In this document: piece by piece, positions 9,847 through 17,886 of the stretch
Layout: each line of letters starts with the position of its first letter
Numbering within the stretch: position 1 is the stretch's first letter
NCBI GenBank assembly: GCA_020356085.1
Contig: CP070633.1
Location: 2,120,238 to 2,156,718, forward strand
Length of the DNA stretch: 36,481 nucleotides
Reading direction: 5' to 3'
Source of the DNA: Candidatus Coatesiibacteriota bacterium
GTDB lineage: Bacteria; RBG-13-66-14; B26-G2; WVWN01
The notes under the pieces: model-generated
Told to the model about the DNA's origin: nothing
Databases searched by the model: none
What the model saw: the letters and a program-made list of their open reading frames with translations, nothing else
Made by a program: the position numbers and the translations under genes

Positions 9847-11466
9847 ATGAAGAAAATACTAACCAGCCCTAAGATGCCGCTCGTAATCGTACTCCTCCTG
9901 GCAGCGGCCGCGCCGCTGACGTGGGTCGTTACCGTGGCCGTCGACGAGGGCTTGAACCTTCCCTCCGACGACGCGTGGATCCACCAGGTCTTCGCCCGCA
10001 ACCTCGCCCGGGAGGGGAGATACGAATATAACGTCGGCGAACGGTCCTGCGGCGTAACCGCGCCGCTTTGGACGCTGCTCTTAAGCGAGACGTATTTCTT
10101 CCGCCTTCCGCCGCGGGTAACGGCCGTGGCGCTTACGGTACTAAGCCATATCCTGTGGGCCGGGGCGCTGTACTGGCTGGGGCGGGCGATATGGCCTGAC
10201 CGGTCGCGGTGGTGGGCGGCGGCGCCGGCGTGCCTGCTTAGCCTACTCGGACCCGTAATGTGGTTCGCGGTCTCGGGGATGGAGACGGCGTTGTTTTTCG
10301 GCCTGGCGACGCTGGCGGCGGCCGCGTGGGCCCGCGACCGGCCCACGCTGGCGGGGTTCGCCGCGGCCGCCACGTTCCCGGTCCGGCCGGAGGGAGCCCT
10401 CCTCATCGTATTCGTATTCGGGTGGTGGGTCTACCGCCTCGCGCGGGAAAAACGGCGGCCTACGGCGGCCGAGGTCGTCGGCTACGTCGCCTTCCCCCTT
10501 ATGTTCGGCCTGCCGTTCGTTATCCACAACTGGATAGTCACGGGCGTGCCGTTCCCGACAACGTATTTCGGCCGACACTGGCTCTACTTGGGCAGCGTGA
10601 GCCCCGAAATACGGGTCATGTGGAAAGACGTCCCGGCCGTCGCGTTCTACTGGTTCCGCTATATCCAGGTATGGATGTTGGGCCAACACGACCTGTCCAA
10701 TACCATGAAAATCCTGACGGACTCGGCCGTACTCTACCAAATCGGCCTATGGGCGGCCGCGATCCAGCTCCTCCGACGGCGCCTCCCGCGGGCGTTCGCG
10801 TTTTTCTTCATCTGGGTACTCGCGCATAATCTGTTCTACGCGCTAGTTCTCCCGAATTTCGGCACGGCCGGCCGGTACCAGGGGTGTAACTTCGCGTTGT
10901 TCGCCCTCGCCTCGGTTTACGGCGCCCTCTTCCTGTTGGAGTGGATTAAAGGCAAATGGCTCCGGATAATCCCGTATGTTTTCTTGGTCGCGTCGTTCAT
11001 CGCCGCTCTCGGGTCGTACCTGGTTTGGCGTAACATGTACTCGGACAATATTCACCACATTACGACCGTCCACGAAGCGGCCGGGAAATGGGTCAACGAA
11101 AACCTGGCGGAAGAGGCCCGCGTAGCCGCGTTCGATATCGGCATCTTCGGCTATTACGCCGACCGCTATATCGTCGATTTGGGCGGCCTCCTCGACCGCG
11201 AATCCTATACCTACTTGCGCGAACGGACCATGAGCCAATACCTGAAGAAAAAAAACGCGCACTACCTCGCCATGATGGATGCCGACACGCACGATATTCG
11301 GCCGCTGCCGGACCGGCTGGGCCTCTATCAGGACGAGGGGACAGTCTTCCGCCTCGAATTCCTGAAATCGTGGACGTTAAATATAAGCCGCCGACGGTGG
11401 ATAAACGTTACCGCGGTGGCGTATCCCAGACTCAACCTTTACCGCATCGAATTCATGCCGGACTAA
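9847..11466 (+). CDS. GT-C-type membrane glycosyltransferase-like protein
   Basis: A 539-aa protein starting with a basic/hydrophobic signal anchor (MKKILTSPKMPLVIVLLL) and about ten membrane segments. Residues about 37-60, SDDAWIHQVFARNLAREG, are the first-loop Asp-Asp motif of GT39/GT87-like and ArnT-like polyprenyl-sugar-dependent transferases. The periplasmic C-terminus includes ARVAAFDIGIFGYYADRYIVDLGGLLD, typical of this group. An in-frame GTG at 9805 preceded by GGGGCGA is an alternative start that adds 14 basic residues. AT-rich TATATT at 9774-9779 could be a -10 box, but I find no good -35. It follows the DUF2723 pair and precedes the sigma factor by 15 nt, so it may be the last glycosylation gene of that block. 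Confidence 0.8.
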   Translation: MKKILTSPKMPLVIVLLLAAAAPLTWVVTVAVDEGLNLPSDDAWIHQVFARNLAREGRYEYNVGERSCGVTAPLWTLLLSETYFFRLPPRVTAVALTVLSHILWAGALYWLGRAIWPDRSRWWAAAPACLLSLLGPVMWFAVSGMETALFFGLATLAAAAWARDRPTLAGFAAAATFPVRPEGALLIVFVFGWWVYRLAREKRRPTAAEVVGYVAFPLMFGLPFVIHNWIVTGVPFPTTYFGRHWLYLGSVSPEIRVMWKDVPAVAFYWFRYIQVWMLGQHDLSNTMKILTDSAVLYQIGLWAAAIQLLRRRLPRAFAFFFIWVLAHNLFYALVLPNFGTAGRYQGCNFALFALASVYGALFLLEWIKGKWLRIIPYVFLVASFIAALGSYLVWRNMYSDNIHHITTVHEAAGKWVNENLAEEARVAAFDIGIFGYYADRYIVDLGGLLDRESYTYLRERTMSQYLKKKNAHYLAMMDADTHDIRPLPDRLGLYQDEGTVFRLEFLKSWTLNISRRRWINVTAVAYPRLNLYRIEFMPD

Positions 11467-11481
11467 ACTTTCCGGCCCGTT

Positions 11482-12063
11482 ATGGCGTCTAATTCGCGAG
11501 GCGGGGAAACAGGCGGAGCCGGGGTGGACGGCGAAGTCGTACAACGCGCGCGCCGGGGCGACGCCGAGGCTTTCGGCCTGATCGTCGAAGAGTACCGCGA
11601 CCGCCTTTTCGGCCTGGCCCTGGGCATGGTTCGAAACCGCGACGCCGCCGAAGATATCGTTCAGGAGGCGTTTATAAAAGCGTATAAGAATATCAGCGGT
11701 TTCCGGGGCGAATCCAGCATCTATACCTGGCTGTATCGGATAGCCGTAAACACCGCCCACAACCACCTCCGCCGAACGCGACGGCTCTCCCCGGTCGACT
11801 TCGACGACGTGGCGCCGATCCTGGAAGCCCGCGGCCTCAACCCGGCGCAAAAAGCCGCGAACGCCGAACTGGGGGAGGCAATAGAAAAAGCGGTTCACAA
11901 CCTGCCGCCGCGACAACGAGAGGTTTTCCTCTTGCATTACTTCGAGCAAATGACGCATCGCGAAATCGCCGAAACGCTGGGCATAACGGAGGGAGCCGTA
12001 AAAGCCAACTTCTTCCACGCAGTACAGAAACTCAAAGGGGCTTTGAAAACGTACGTAACTTAA
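11482..12063 (+). CDS. ECF-type RNA polymerase sigma factor
   Basis: A 193-aa group 4 (ECF, RpoE-like) sigma factor. Region 2 spans roughly residues 28-95 (AFGLIVEEYRDRLFGLALGMVRN, then AEDIVQEAFIKAYKNI with the DivQExF-like core-binding helix, and SSIYTWLYRIAVNTAHNHLRR for -10 recognition). Region 4 spans about 130-188 (LPPRQREVFLLHYFEQMTHREIAETLGITEGAVKANFFHAVQKLK), a helix-turn-helix for the -35 element. An unusual ~20-residue Gly-rich N-terminal tail precedes region 2. The next gene encodes a membrane anti-sigma factor, so it should be held inactive until an envelope signal arrives. Weak SD; close spacing to both neighbours suggests an operon. Confidence 0.95.
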   Translation: MASNSRGGETGGAGVDGEVVQRARRGDAEAFGLIVEEYRDRLFGLALGMVRNRDAAEDIVQEAFIKAYKNISGFRGESSIYTWLYRIAVNTAHNHLRRTRRLSPVDFDDVAPILEARGLNPAQKAANAELGEAIEKAVHNLPPRQREVFLLHYFEQMTHREIAETLGITEGAVKANFFHAVQKLKGALKTYVT

Positions 12064-12074
12064 GGTGATTCCCC

Positions 12075-13127
12075 ATGGCCACGCCCACCAAAAAACCCAC
12101 GTGCCGTAACTGGCAGATCCTGCTCGGCGAGTACGCGCTGGACACGATCTCTACGCGCGACCGCGCCCGCCTGGAACGCCACCTGGCACAGTGCCGGCAC
12201 TGCCGGAAACGGCTCGCCGAGACGCAAAAGATATACGCGGCGATGGCGGATTTCGAACTCGCCAAGCCGAGCCCGTTCTTCGCCGCCAAAGTGGACCGCG
12301 CCGTGCGAGAAACCGCGGGCCTGGAGGCGCCGCGCGCCGAGCGGAAACGGTGGTTCGAGCTCGGACGGTGGTGGCGTTCGCCGGCCTTCGCCACGGCCGC
12401 CGGGGCCGCGGCCCTGGCCGTCGTCGCGACGGTCCTCTACCTTAAGGTGTGGGTACCGTATACGGCGACGGCGCCGCTCCCGCCGCCGGCCAAGGAGACC
12501 GCGACGGTTCCGGTCGAGAAACGGGATACCGCGCCGCCGGCGCCGGCCGAAAAAGACGACGCCGCGGCCCGGGAAGTAGATACGTCGGCCCTCGCGGCGG
12601 CCGAGACGCCGCCCGGCGAGGAACTCGTGCGGGGCGAGGAGTTCGCGGAATCCCCGGACGTCGTCGACGACGGCGTTGCGGCGCCGGCGCCGACGCCGGA
12701 GGTCGCGGCCTTATTAGCGGCAAGTGAAACGGAAGGTGAGTTCGCCGGCGCGGGCCGCCGGGACGAGGCGCGGGCGCGGGAGAGCGCCGGCGGCGTCGGC
12801 TTCGGCGCCGGCTTCGCCGCCCCGGCGGAGGAGGCCCTCTGGGAGGAGGCGCCCTTCGCGGGAGCCGGCTACGCCGGGTTCGCCGCGCCGCACACGCGCG
12901 TCGTGACCGCGGCGGAGGTGGAGGCGTGGATGGACGCGCGCTTCGAGGCGGACGTCGAGCTGTTAACGGGCGAAGACGACGCCGCGCTATTGGACTACGT
13001 CACGCCCGACGCCACGTTGATGACCTATTTCTACGAATTATCCGCCGAGGAGCAAGAGGAATTGCTGAGCCGGCTGCGGCGCGAGGCGGAGGAGGCCCCG
13101 CCCGCGGAAACCTTCCTCTTCCATTAA
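12075..13127 (+). CDS. Zinc-binding membrane anti-sigma factor
   Basis: A 350-aa protein that should bind and inhibit the sigma factor encoded 11 nt upstream. The cytoplasmic N-terminus has the ZAS-type site C10...H36-x3-C40-x2-C43 (RHLAQCRHC). One membrane helix lies at about 104-127. The periplasmic part is Ala/Pro/Glu-rich and low in complexity (about 130-260), then a ~75-aa acidic segment ending in LSRLRREAEEAPPAETFLFH. The low-complexity region is far longer than in compact anti-sigma factors. AAGGTGA gives a usable ribosome-binding site. The periplasmic domain is unlike known sensor domains, so the signal cannot be predicted. Confidence 0.9.
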   Translation: MATPTKKPTCRNWQILLGEYALDTISTRDRARLERHLAQCRHCRKRLAETQKIYAAMADFELAKPSPFFAAKVDRAVRETAGLEAPRAERKRWFELGRWWRSPAFATAAGAAALAVVATVLYLKVWVPYTATAPLPPPAKETATVPVEKRDTAPPAPAEKDDAAAREVDTSALAAAETPPGEELVRGEEFAESPDVVDDGVAAPAPTPEVAALLAASETEGEFAGAGRRDEARARESAGGVGFGAGFAAPAEEALWEEAPFAGAGYAGFAAPHTRVVTAAEVEAWMDARFEADVELLTGEDDAALLDYVTPDATLMTYFYELSAEEQEELLSRLRREAEEAPPAETFLFH

Positions 13128-13147
13128 CGCCGGCCGGGGGTATGCGT

Positions 13148-13663
13148 ATGACGTACAAACGGATATTCTTGCTACTCGCGTTCGGGGCCGCGGTCGCCGC
13201 GGGAGGCTCGTTCGCCGGGGCGGAAGATCCCCCGAAAGACAACGTCGACCTGGAGGCCGTCCGCGCCGCCGTCAACGAGCTAAAGCAGAAGAAAGTCGTT
13301 GACGTTCTGGCTTTGGAGAACGGCGAGGAGGAGGCGTTTCTGGGCGTCTACAACCGGTGGGAGGAAGTCCGGTGGGCCTACCGGGAGCGGCGTAACATCC
13401 TGGTGGAAGAGCTCCGCGCGGCGCTGACCGAGACGCCGGATTCCCGGCCGCTCGGCGAGATCCTCGACGACGTCGACGCCGTGGACGCCGAGTCGCGCGG
13501 CTCGGAGGACCGCTTGCGGACGGAGTTCCGCCAGTTATTGTCGGAGGAGCAATACGCCAAGCTCCTCCTCTTCGAGCACGGCTTCAACCTCCGGCTGCGG
13601 CGGCTGGTCCAAGAACAGCAGCGGCAAGCGCCACCCCACGCCGTCGAACCGGCCAAACCCTAA
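13148..13663 (+). CDS. Spy/CpxP-like periplasmic protein
   Basis: A 171-aa exported protein with signal peptide MTYKRIFLLLAFGAAVAAGGSFAGA. The mature part is almost wholly helical and charged, with LSEEQYAKLLLFEHGFNLRLRRLV near the C-terminus, reminiscent of the LTxxQ repeats of Spy/CpxP and CnrX-type (heavy-metal resistance, periplasmic) proteins. These act as ATP-independent chaperones or as modulators of sigma/anti-sigma pairs, and the position behind such a pair agrees. An ATG at 13142 is open, but GGGGG ends directly before it; ATG 13148 has the correct spacing. Last gene of the operon, followed by a strong terminator. Assignment to the family is by pattern, not by a strong signature. 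Confidence 0.72.
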   Translation: MTYKRIFLLLAFGAAVAAGGSFAGAEDPPKDNVDLEAVRAAVNELKQKKVVDVLALENGEEEAFLGVYNRWEEVRWAYRERRNILVEELRAALTETPDSRPLGEILDDVDAVDAESRGSEDRLRTEFRQLLSEEQYAKLLLFEHGFNLRLRRLVQEQQRQAPPHAVEPAKP

Positions 13664-13683
13664 ATCCAGTATTTACGAGGAAT

Positions 13684-13718
13684 AAAAAAACCCGCCTCTT
13701 GGGAGGCGGGGATTTTTT
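13684..13718. terminator. Bidirectional rho-independent terminator
   Basis: Stem CCCGCCTC (13691-13698) with GAGGCGGG (13703-13710), 4-nt loop, flanked by A7 on the left and GATTTTTT on the right. It closes the sigma-factor operon on the plus strand and the tamA-tamB operon on the minus strand. Confidence 0.9.
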
Positions 13719-13732
13719 CGAACGCGCGGCGC

Positions 13733-13897
13733 CTAATCCCGCTCCGCCTCCTCCACCAACATTACCGGGATGCCGTCCCGGACGGGATATTTCAGGCCGC
13801 ACTGGCAGCAGATGATCCGCTCGTTCGCCTCGTCGTATTCGACGTCGCCCTTGCACTCCGGACACGCCAAGATTTCCAACAGTTCCTTGTCTACCAT
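13733..13897 (-). CDS. Trm112/YcaR-like small zinc protein
   Basis: A 54-aa protein beginning [19 protein letters not shown] and containing CPEC (12-15) and a second cluster CCQC (30-33), followed by [14 protein letters not shown]. This is the UPF0434/Trm112-like layout (first knuckle, beta-hairpin, second knuckle, then YPVxDGIPxML). Family members in eukaryotes and archaea activate methyltransferases; bacterial YcaR-type proteins are poorly characterised. C30 is an extra Cys beside the expected pair. The start has GGGGAG at proper distance. It lies 18 nt downstream of tamB, apparently the last gene of that operon. Confidence 0.88.
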   Translation of the reverse strand: MVDKELLEILACPECKGDVEYDEANERIICCQCGLKYPVRDGIPVMLVEEAERD

Positions 13898-13915
13898 GGC
13901 CGCTGCTCCCCTCGG

Positions 13916-16900
13916 TTAATACTTGTGGATGAACCGCAGGCCGAGGCCGTACCGCTGCGTCCCCAGTTCCTCGTTGTCCTCGTACGTGCTCCCGACGACG
14001 AATAGGTTCCGGCGGAGCTCGTAGTCGACCTCCGCGGCGTGGACCAGTTCGCCCGCCTCCGGCCCCACCTCCCGGTACCGGCCAGTATACGAGACGAAGA
14101 GGTCCGGCGTCAAGTGTTGGCCGACTGTTACCTCCGCGTACGGGTTCTCCTCGGTGCCGGTAAAAACGTTGGCGTCGAACTCGAAGACGTCAACGCCGGT
14201 CTCGCGGCGGACGGCCCGCGCCACTTCCGCCTCCGCGTAGCGGCGGACGTAATCGCTCGAGCCCTTAGTGGCGAGCTCGCCGGCGCTAAGGGCGTTATAG
14301 TCGTCCCACGTCAGGTCGAGCGCCACCACCCGCGTTATCTCCTCCCGACTCAAGCCGACGGTTTCGCCGGTAATGGTCTCGTAGCTGAGCGCCACCACGG
14401 GTTCGCGCAGCGTTCCGGTAACGTCAATGTACACGACGGCGTCAGAATTCCCGGCCCGGAGGGCCCGGATGACCCGTTTGGCGCGCAGCGCGACGACCGG
14501 GTTTAGCTCCTGCGTGCCGGTAAACGAAATATCGGCCCGTAAGACCTGGAAATCCCGCTGGAGGAAATAGTAATGGCCGCGCCGGGCGTGGAGCTCGCCG
14601 GTATATACGGTGACCGCCCCCGTGCGGCGAGCCGTGACGTCGGCTTCCAATTCGATCTCGGCGTCGCGGTTGCGGAGCCACAGGTTGCCGGGCGCCGTAA
14701 CGTGGACTTCGTACGCCAGCCCGGAGGGCGAAGCCGAGCCGCCGCCGATCGCCGCCTCGCCGAAATCCGTCGTGATTAACCCACTGGTCAGTTCGACTTC
14801 CGCCACCGCCTCCAAGCGGTCCAACGGCCCGGAAATATTGGCGCGGATATCCCCTAAAGCTTGAACGCCCCGGAAGGCCCGAATGACGTAATCCTCGACG
14901 GCGACGTTTAAACTCAATTCCCGGGGACGGAAGCCCTCGAAGGCCAGGCTGCCCCACGCCTGCCCCCCGCCCTCGTCGAGCCGAAAGGTGAGCGGCGCCT
15001 CCGGCGAGACCGTGACGCGCTCGCGCGCCGTTTCGACGGTGCCCGTGAGCCGCGCGAACGACGACCGAAGTACGCGGACGACGCCCTCGCCGTCGAGGAT
15101 CGCGAGGCGGCCGGCCCATACGGGGTCCTGATACGAACCCGTCAACTCCAACCGGCCGCGGACGACGCCGCCCGTAATCAAGACCTCCTCCGTCAACAGG
15201 TTCAGCGCGCGGAGGTCGAGATCGACGAACTCCGCGGCGAGGTCGATCTCGCCGGTGGGCTCCGGCGCCCCCGGCCGCAGCGCCAACGGCAGGCGGCCCG
15301 TAACCATGACGTTGGGCAGCGACTTCTCCGCCAACGACAGCTCGCGGATATCGACGACCCCGTCCCGATAGGTGAAGTCGGCTCGGCCGCGGTCGAACCG
15401 CACGCCGCCCCAGGCGAGTTCGCTTAGCAGTAGGTTGGCCCGAATCTCCGGGGAGGCGCCGGTGCCGGAAACGGTGATGACGCCGTCGAGGTAACCCTCG
15501 TCCACGAACCCCTGTTTGTACAGGCCGGTAACGGCGCTCATTTTAAAGCGGGAGAACCATAACGTGACGTCGACGTTCTCTTCGCCCTCGCCCGCCAGCG
15601 CGTTTAGCGGCAAATAGGCCGCGACCCGCAACGTCCCGCCCAACAGGCCCGCGACCAAACCCGGGATAATCAGCCGCTGATTGTCGTAGGAGGCCTCGCC
15701 GTGGATGTAGTCGATCGGCTGGCGGTTCACGATCAAATTCGAGGCGGCGAGGTTCGCGTACAATTCGGGATGTTCCATCGTCCCCCCGACGTCCAAGGTG
15801 ATCCGGTCGAGCCGCCCCCCTACTGTCGGCCCGACTTCCGCCGGCAAGAGGTCCTCCAGCGGAATGCCGCGGGCCTCGGCCGTCAGCGCCAGCGGCTCGT
15901 CCTCCGGGCCGAACGTACCGCGGAGGGCGAACTCCCCTCCCCGGTAGCGCAGCGGGCCGCCGCTCACGGCGTACCGTCTTCCCTCGCGCGCCAAAATGAG
16001 AGGCTCGACAAGCTCCGCCTGCATCAGGCCCAGGTTGACGTCGAGCCGGCTTATTTCCCATCGGTCCGCCGGCCGGTCGTAAGCAAAATCGAAGCGGACG
16101 TAATCGCCCTCCTCGTTCTCCAATAAGCCGTTTTCGACGACGTACGAATCTTCTTCGATCGTAACGTCCGCGCGGGCCCGCGCTAACGCCACCGGCCCCA
16201 CTTGCACCTCCCACGCCATCAGCCGAAGGTGAGCCCGTTCGTCGCCGCCGATATTTTCCCAGTAGCCCTCCGCCCGCGCCGTCCCAACGCTCAGCCGCTC
16301 GTACGCCAGGCGTTTAAACACCGCGCTCCCCCGGAACGACGGCGCCGCGTACGAGCCCGTGATCCGGCCGTCGATTGACACCGCGCCGCGCAACTTGCTG
16401 AGCTCGTCCTCCAATCCGAACCGCTCGAGGGGCACCTCTCGCGTCGCGATCTCGAGGTCCAACGCCTCCGGATCGCCGCTCCCCCGCAAGAAAAGCTCCC
16501 CGCCTTCGCCCAACCGGAGCGAGAGCCCGGAAATATACGCTTTTTCGTTGGCGTACCGGAAGTCGGCGATCCCGCCGTCGATGAGCACCGGGCCGAGCTG
16601 GCCGGGGCCCAAGGAGGCGGATACGTCGAGGGCGTAATCGCCGGCGGTTAAGCCGACGCCGGAAAAGACGATTTTCGTGTCTACGTCGGTGGTAAAATAT
16701 CCGCTGTGGAGGTAATCCGCCAGGTCCATCCGCAAGAGCCGCGCCTCCCCCCAATAGACCGGCTTATCGTTCGAGAGGTCGAACGTCATCTTGACGTACG
16801 CGGGCGTTCCGTTGAGGCGGCCTTCGAACCCCCGCAGCCTGATTTGCTTGCGCGCCACGTCGAAATCGTAGAACGCGGTAACGCGCTCGACGTCGAAGCC

Positions 16901-17869
16901 GTAGAGGTAGCCGCGGTGAAGGAGCAGCGTCCCGCTCTGCACGAGGCGTTCGGGGGGCCCCTTCAACGTGCCGGTGTACCGGCCCGTCCCAAAAAACTCG
17001 GGCGGGTCGTCGAAAACGCCCTGCGCCACCTCGCCCACGTCGAACGGATCTCCCTTGAATCGGAGGTCGAGGTAGGTATCCGGTTCGAATTTAATCGTCC
17101 CGTAGGTGGAGATGGTGGAGCTGCGCGAGGCGACGTCCACGCCGGCGAAATGCATCAACCGCGCATTGATGGCGAGCGACCCCGACCCGAAATGGGGAAT
17201 GCGCTGATCGAACTCGGGGAAGTAACAACTACAATGGCGTAAATCGATGAAGACCGCGCCCCGGGCCTTGGTAAAGGTGCACCGGACGTCGGCCTCCGAG
17301 AATTCGGTGAGCGGGCTGTTGAGCTCCATCTTGAAGTAGGCGTCTTCCAGGAAAACGTTCGTAATGACGAAGTAGACGCCCTTCCCTTTGGGGGGACCTT
17401 TGGGGCCGAAGATCCGGTCCAGGTTGATCCGGCCGTCCGGGTCCTCCCGTAAGACCAACCACGGCCGTACGCAGTGGATATAATCGATCGTCGCGTCCCG
17501 CTTGATAAAATGGATCGGGTTGTAGCGGACGTGGATTTCTTCGATCAGCAGGGCGGGGCCGTCTCGCTCCAGCGAGGGGCCGTCGGCGAGGCGGAAGTCG
17601 TAAATGTCCAGGCCGGTGAGGAGCGTGCCCTCCACGCGGCCTACGCGGCACTCGGTCCGCGTGTACTGCCGCATGTACTTCTCGATCGCCCACCGCGTGA
17701 GCGAGTGGAAGTATCCGGCGCCGTAGAGCGCGAACGCCAACACGAACGAGGCGACGGCAACCAATACCGTCGCCAATCCCAGCGCGCGTACGAAGACCCA
17801 CGCGACCTTGCCGAAGATGACGACCGCGTCGCGCAGAACGCCGAAAACTTTTCTAATAAATTTTACCAC
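13916..17869 (-). CDS. tamB: TamB/DUF490-like translocation and assembly protein
   Basis: A 1317-aa protein with an N-terminal signal anchor (hydrophobic about 28-50) and an AsmA-like start (RVEGTLLTGLDIYDFRLADGPSL, LLIEEIHVRYN). The long middle consists of repeated beta-strand units typical of the periplasm-spanning beta-taco groove, which moves lipids or outer-membrane proteins between membranes. The C-terminal ~350 residues match DUF490 features (LELTGSYQDPVWAGRLAILDGEG, VYIDVTGTLREPVVALSYE, and a final EDNEELGTQRYGLGLRFIHKY ending in an aromatic like an outer-membrane strand). Length agrees with TamB (about 1260). The gene lies 17 nt after the Omp85 gene, the usual tamA-tamB pairing. Confidence 0.93.
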   Translation of the reverse strand: MVKFIRKVFGVLRDAVVIFGKVAWVFVRALGLATVLVAVASFVLAFALYGAGYFHSLTRWAIEKYMRQYTRTECRVGRVEGTLLTGLDIYDFRLADGPSLERDGPALLIEEIHVRYNPIHFIKRDATIDYIHCVRPWLVLREDPDGRINLDRIFGPKGPPKGKGVYFVITNVFLEDAYFKMELNSPLTEFSEADVRCTFTKARGAVFIDLRHCSCYFPEFDQRIPHFGSGSLAINARLMHFAGVDVASRSSTISTYGTIKFEPDTYLDLRFKGDPFDVGEVAQGVFDDPPEFFGTGRYTGTLKGPPERLVQSGTLLLHRGYLYGFDVERVTAFYDFDVARKQIRLRGFEGRLNGTPAYVKMTFDLSNDKPVYWGEARLLRMDLADYLHSGYFTTDVDTKIVFSGVGLTAGDYALDVSASLGPGQLGPVLIDGGIADFRYANEKAYISGLSLRLGEGGELFLRGSGDPEALDLEIATREVPLERFGLEDELSKLRGAVSIDGRITGSYAAPSFRGSAVFKRLAYERLSVGTARAEGYWENIGGDERAHLRLMAWEVQVGPVALARARADVTIEEDSYVVENGLLENEEGDYVRFDFAYDRPADRWEISRLDVNLGLMQAELVEPLILAREGRRYAVSGGPLRYRGGEFALRGTFGPEDEPLALTAEARGIPLEDLLPAEVGPTVGGRLDRITLDVGGTMEHPELYANLAASNLIVNRQPIDYIHGEASYDNQRLIIPGLVAGLLGGTLRVAAYLPLNALAGEGEENVDVTLWFSRFKMSAVTGLYKQGFVDEGYLDGVITVSGTGASPEIRANLLLSELAWGGVRFDRGRADFTYRDGVVDIRELSLAEKSLPNVMVTGRLPLALRPGAPEPTGEIDLAAEFVDLDLRALNLLTEEVLITGGVVRGRLELTGSYQDPVWAGRLAILDGEGVVRVLRSSFARLTGTVETARERVTVSPEAPLTFRLDEGGGQAWGSLAFEGFRPRELSLNVAVEDYVIRAFRGVQALGDIRANISGPLDRLEAVAEVELTSGLITTDFGEAAIGGGSASPSGLAYEVHVTAPGNLWLRNRDAEIELEADVTARRTGAVTVYTGELHARRGHYYFLQRDFQVLRADISFTGTQELNPVVALRAKRVIRALRAGNSDAVVYIDVTGTLREPVVALSYETITGETVGLSREEITRVVALDLTWDDYNALSAGELATKGSSDYVRRYAEAEVARAVRRETGVDVFEFDANVFTGTEENPYAEVTVGQHLTPDLFVSYTGRYREVGPEAGELVHAAEVDYELRRNLFVVGSTYEDNEELGTQRYGLGLRFIHKY

Positions 17870-17886
17870 CCGCCGTACCCCCGCCG

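Noticed and set aside
12480-12720. Ala/Pro/Glu-rich low-complexity stretch in the anti-sigma factor as a DNA repeat
   Set aside because: No repeat unit is found at nucleotide level; it is an ordinary disordered periplasmic linker.
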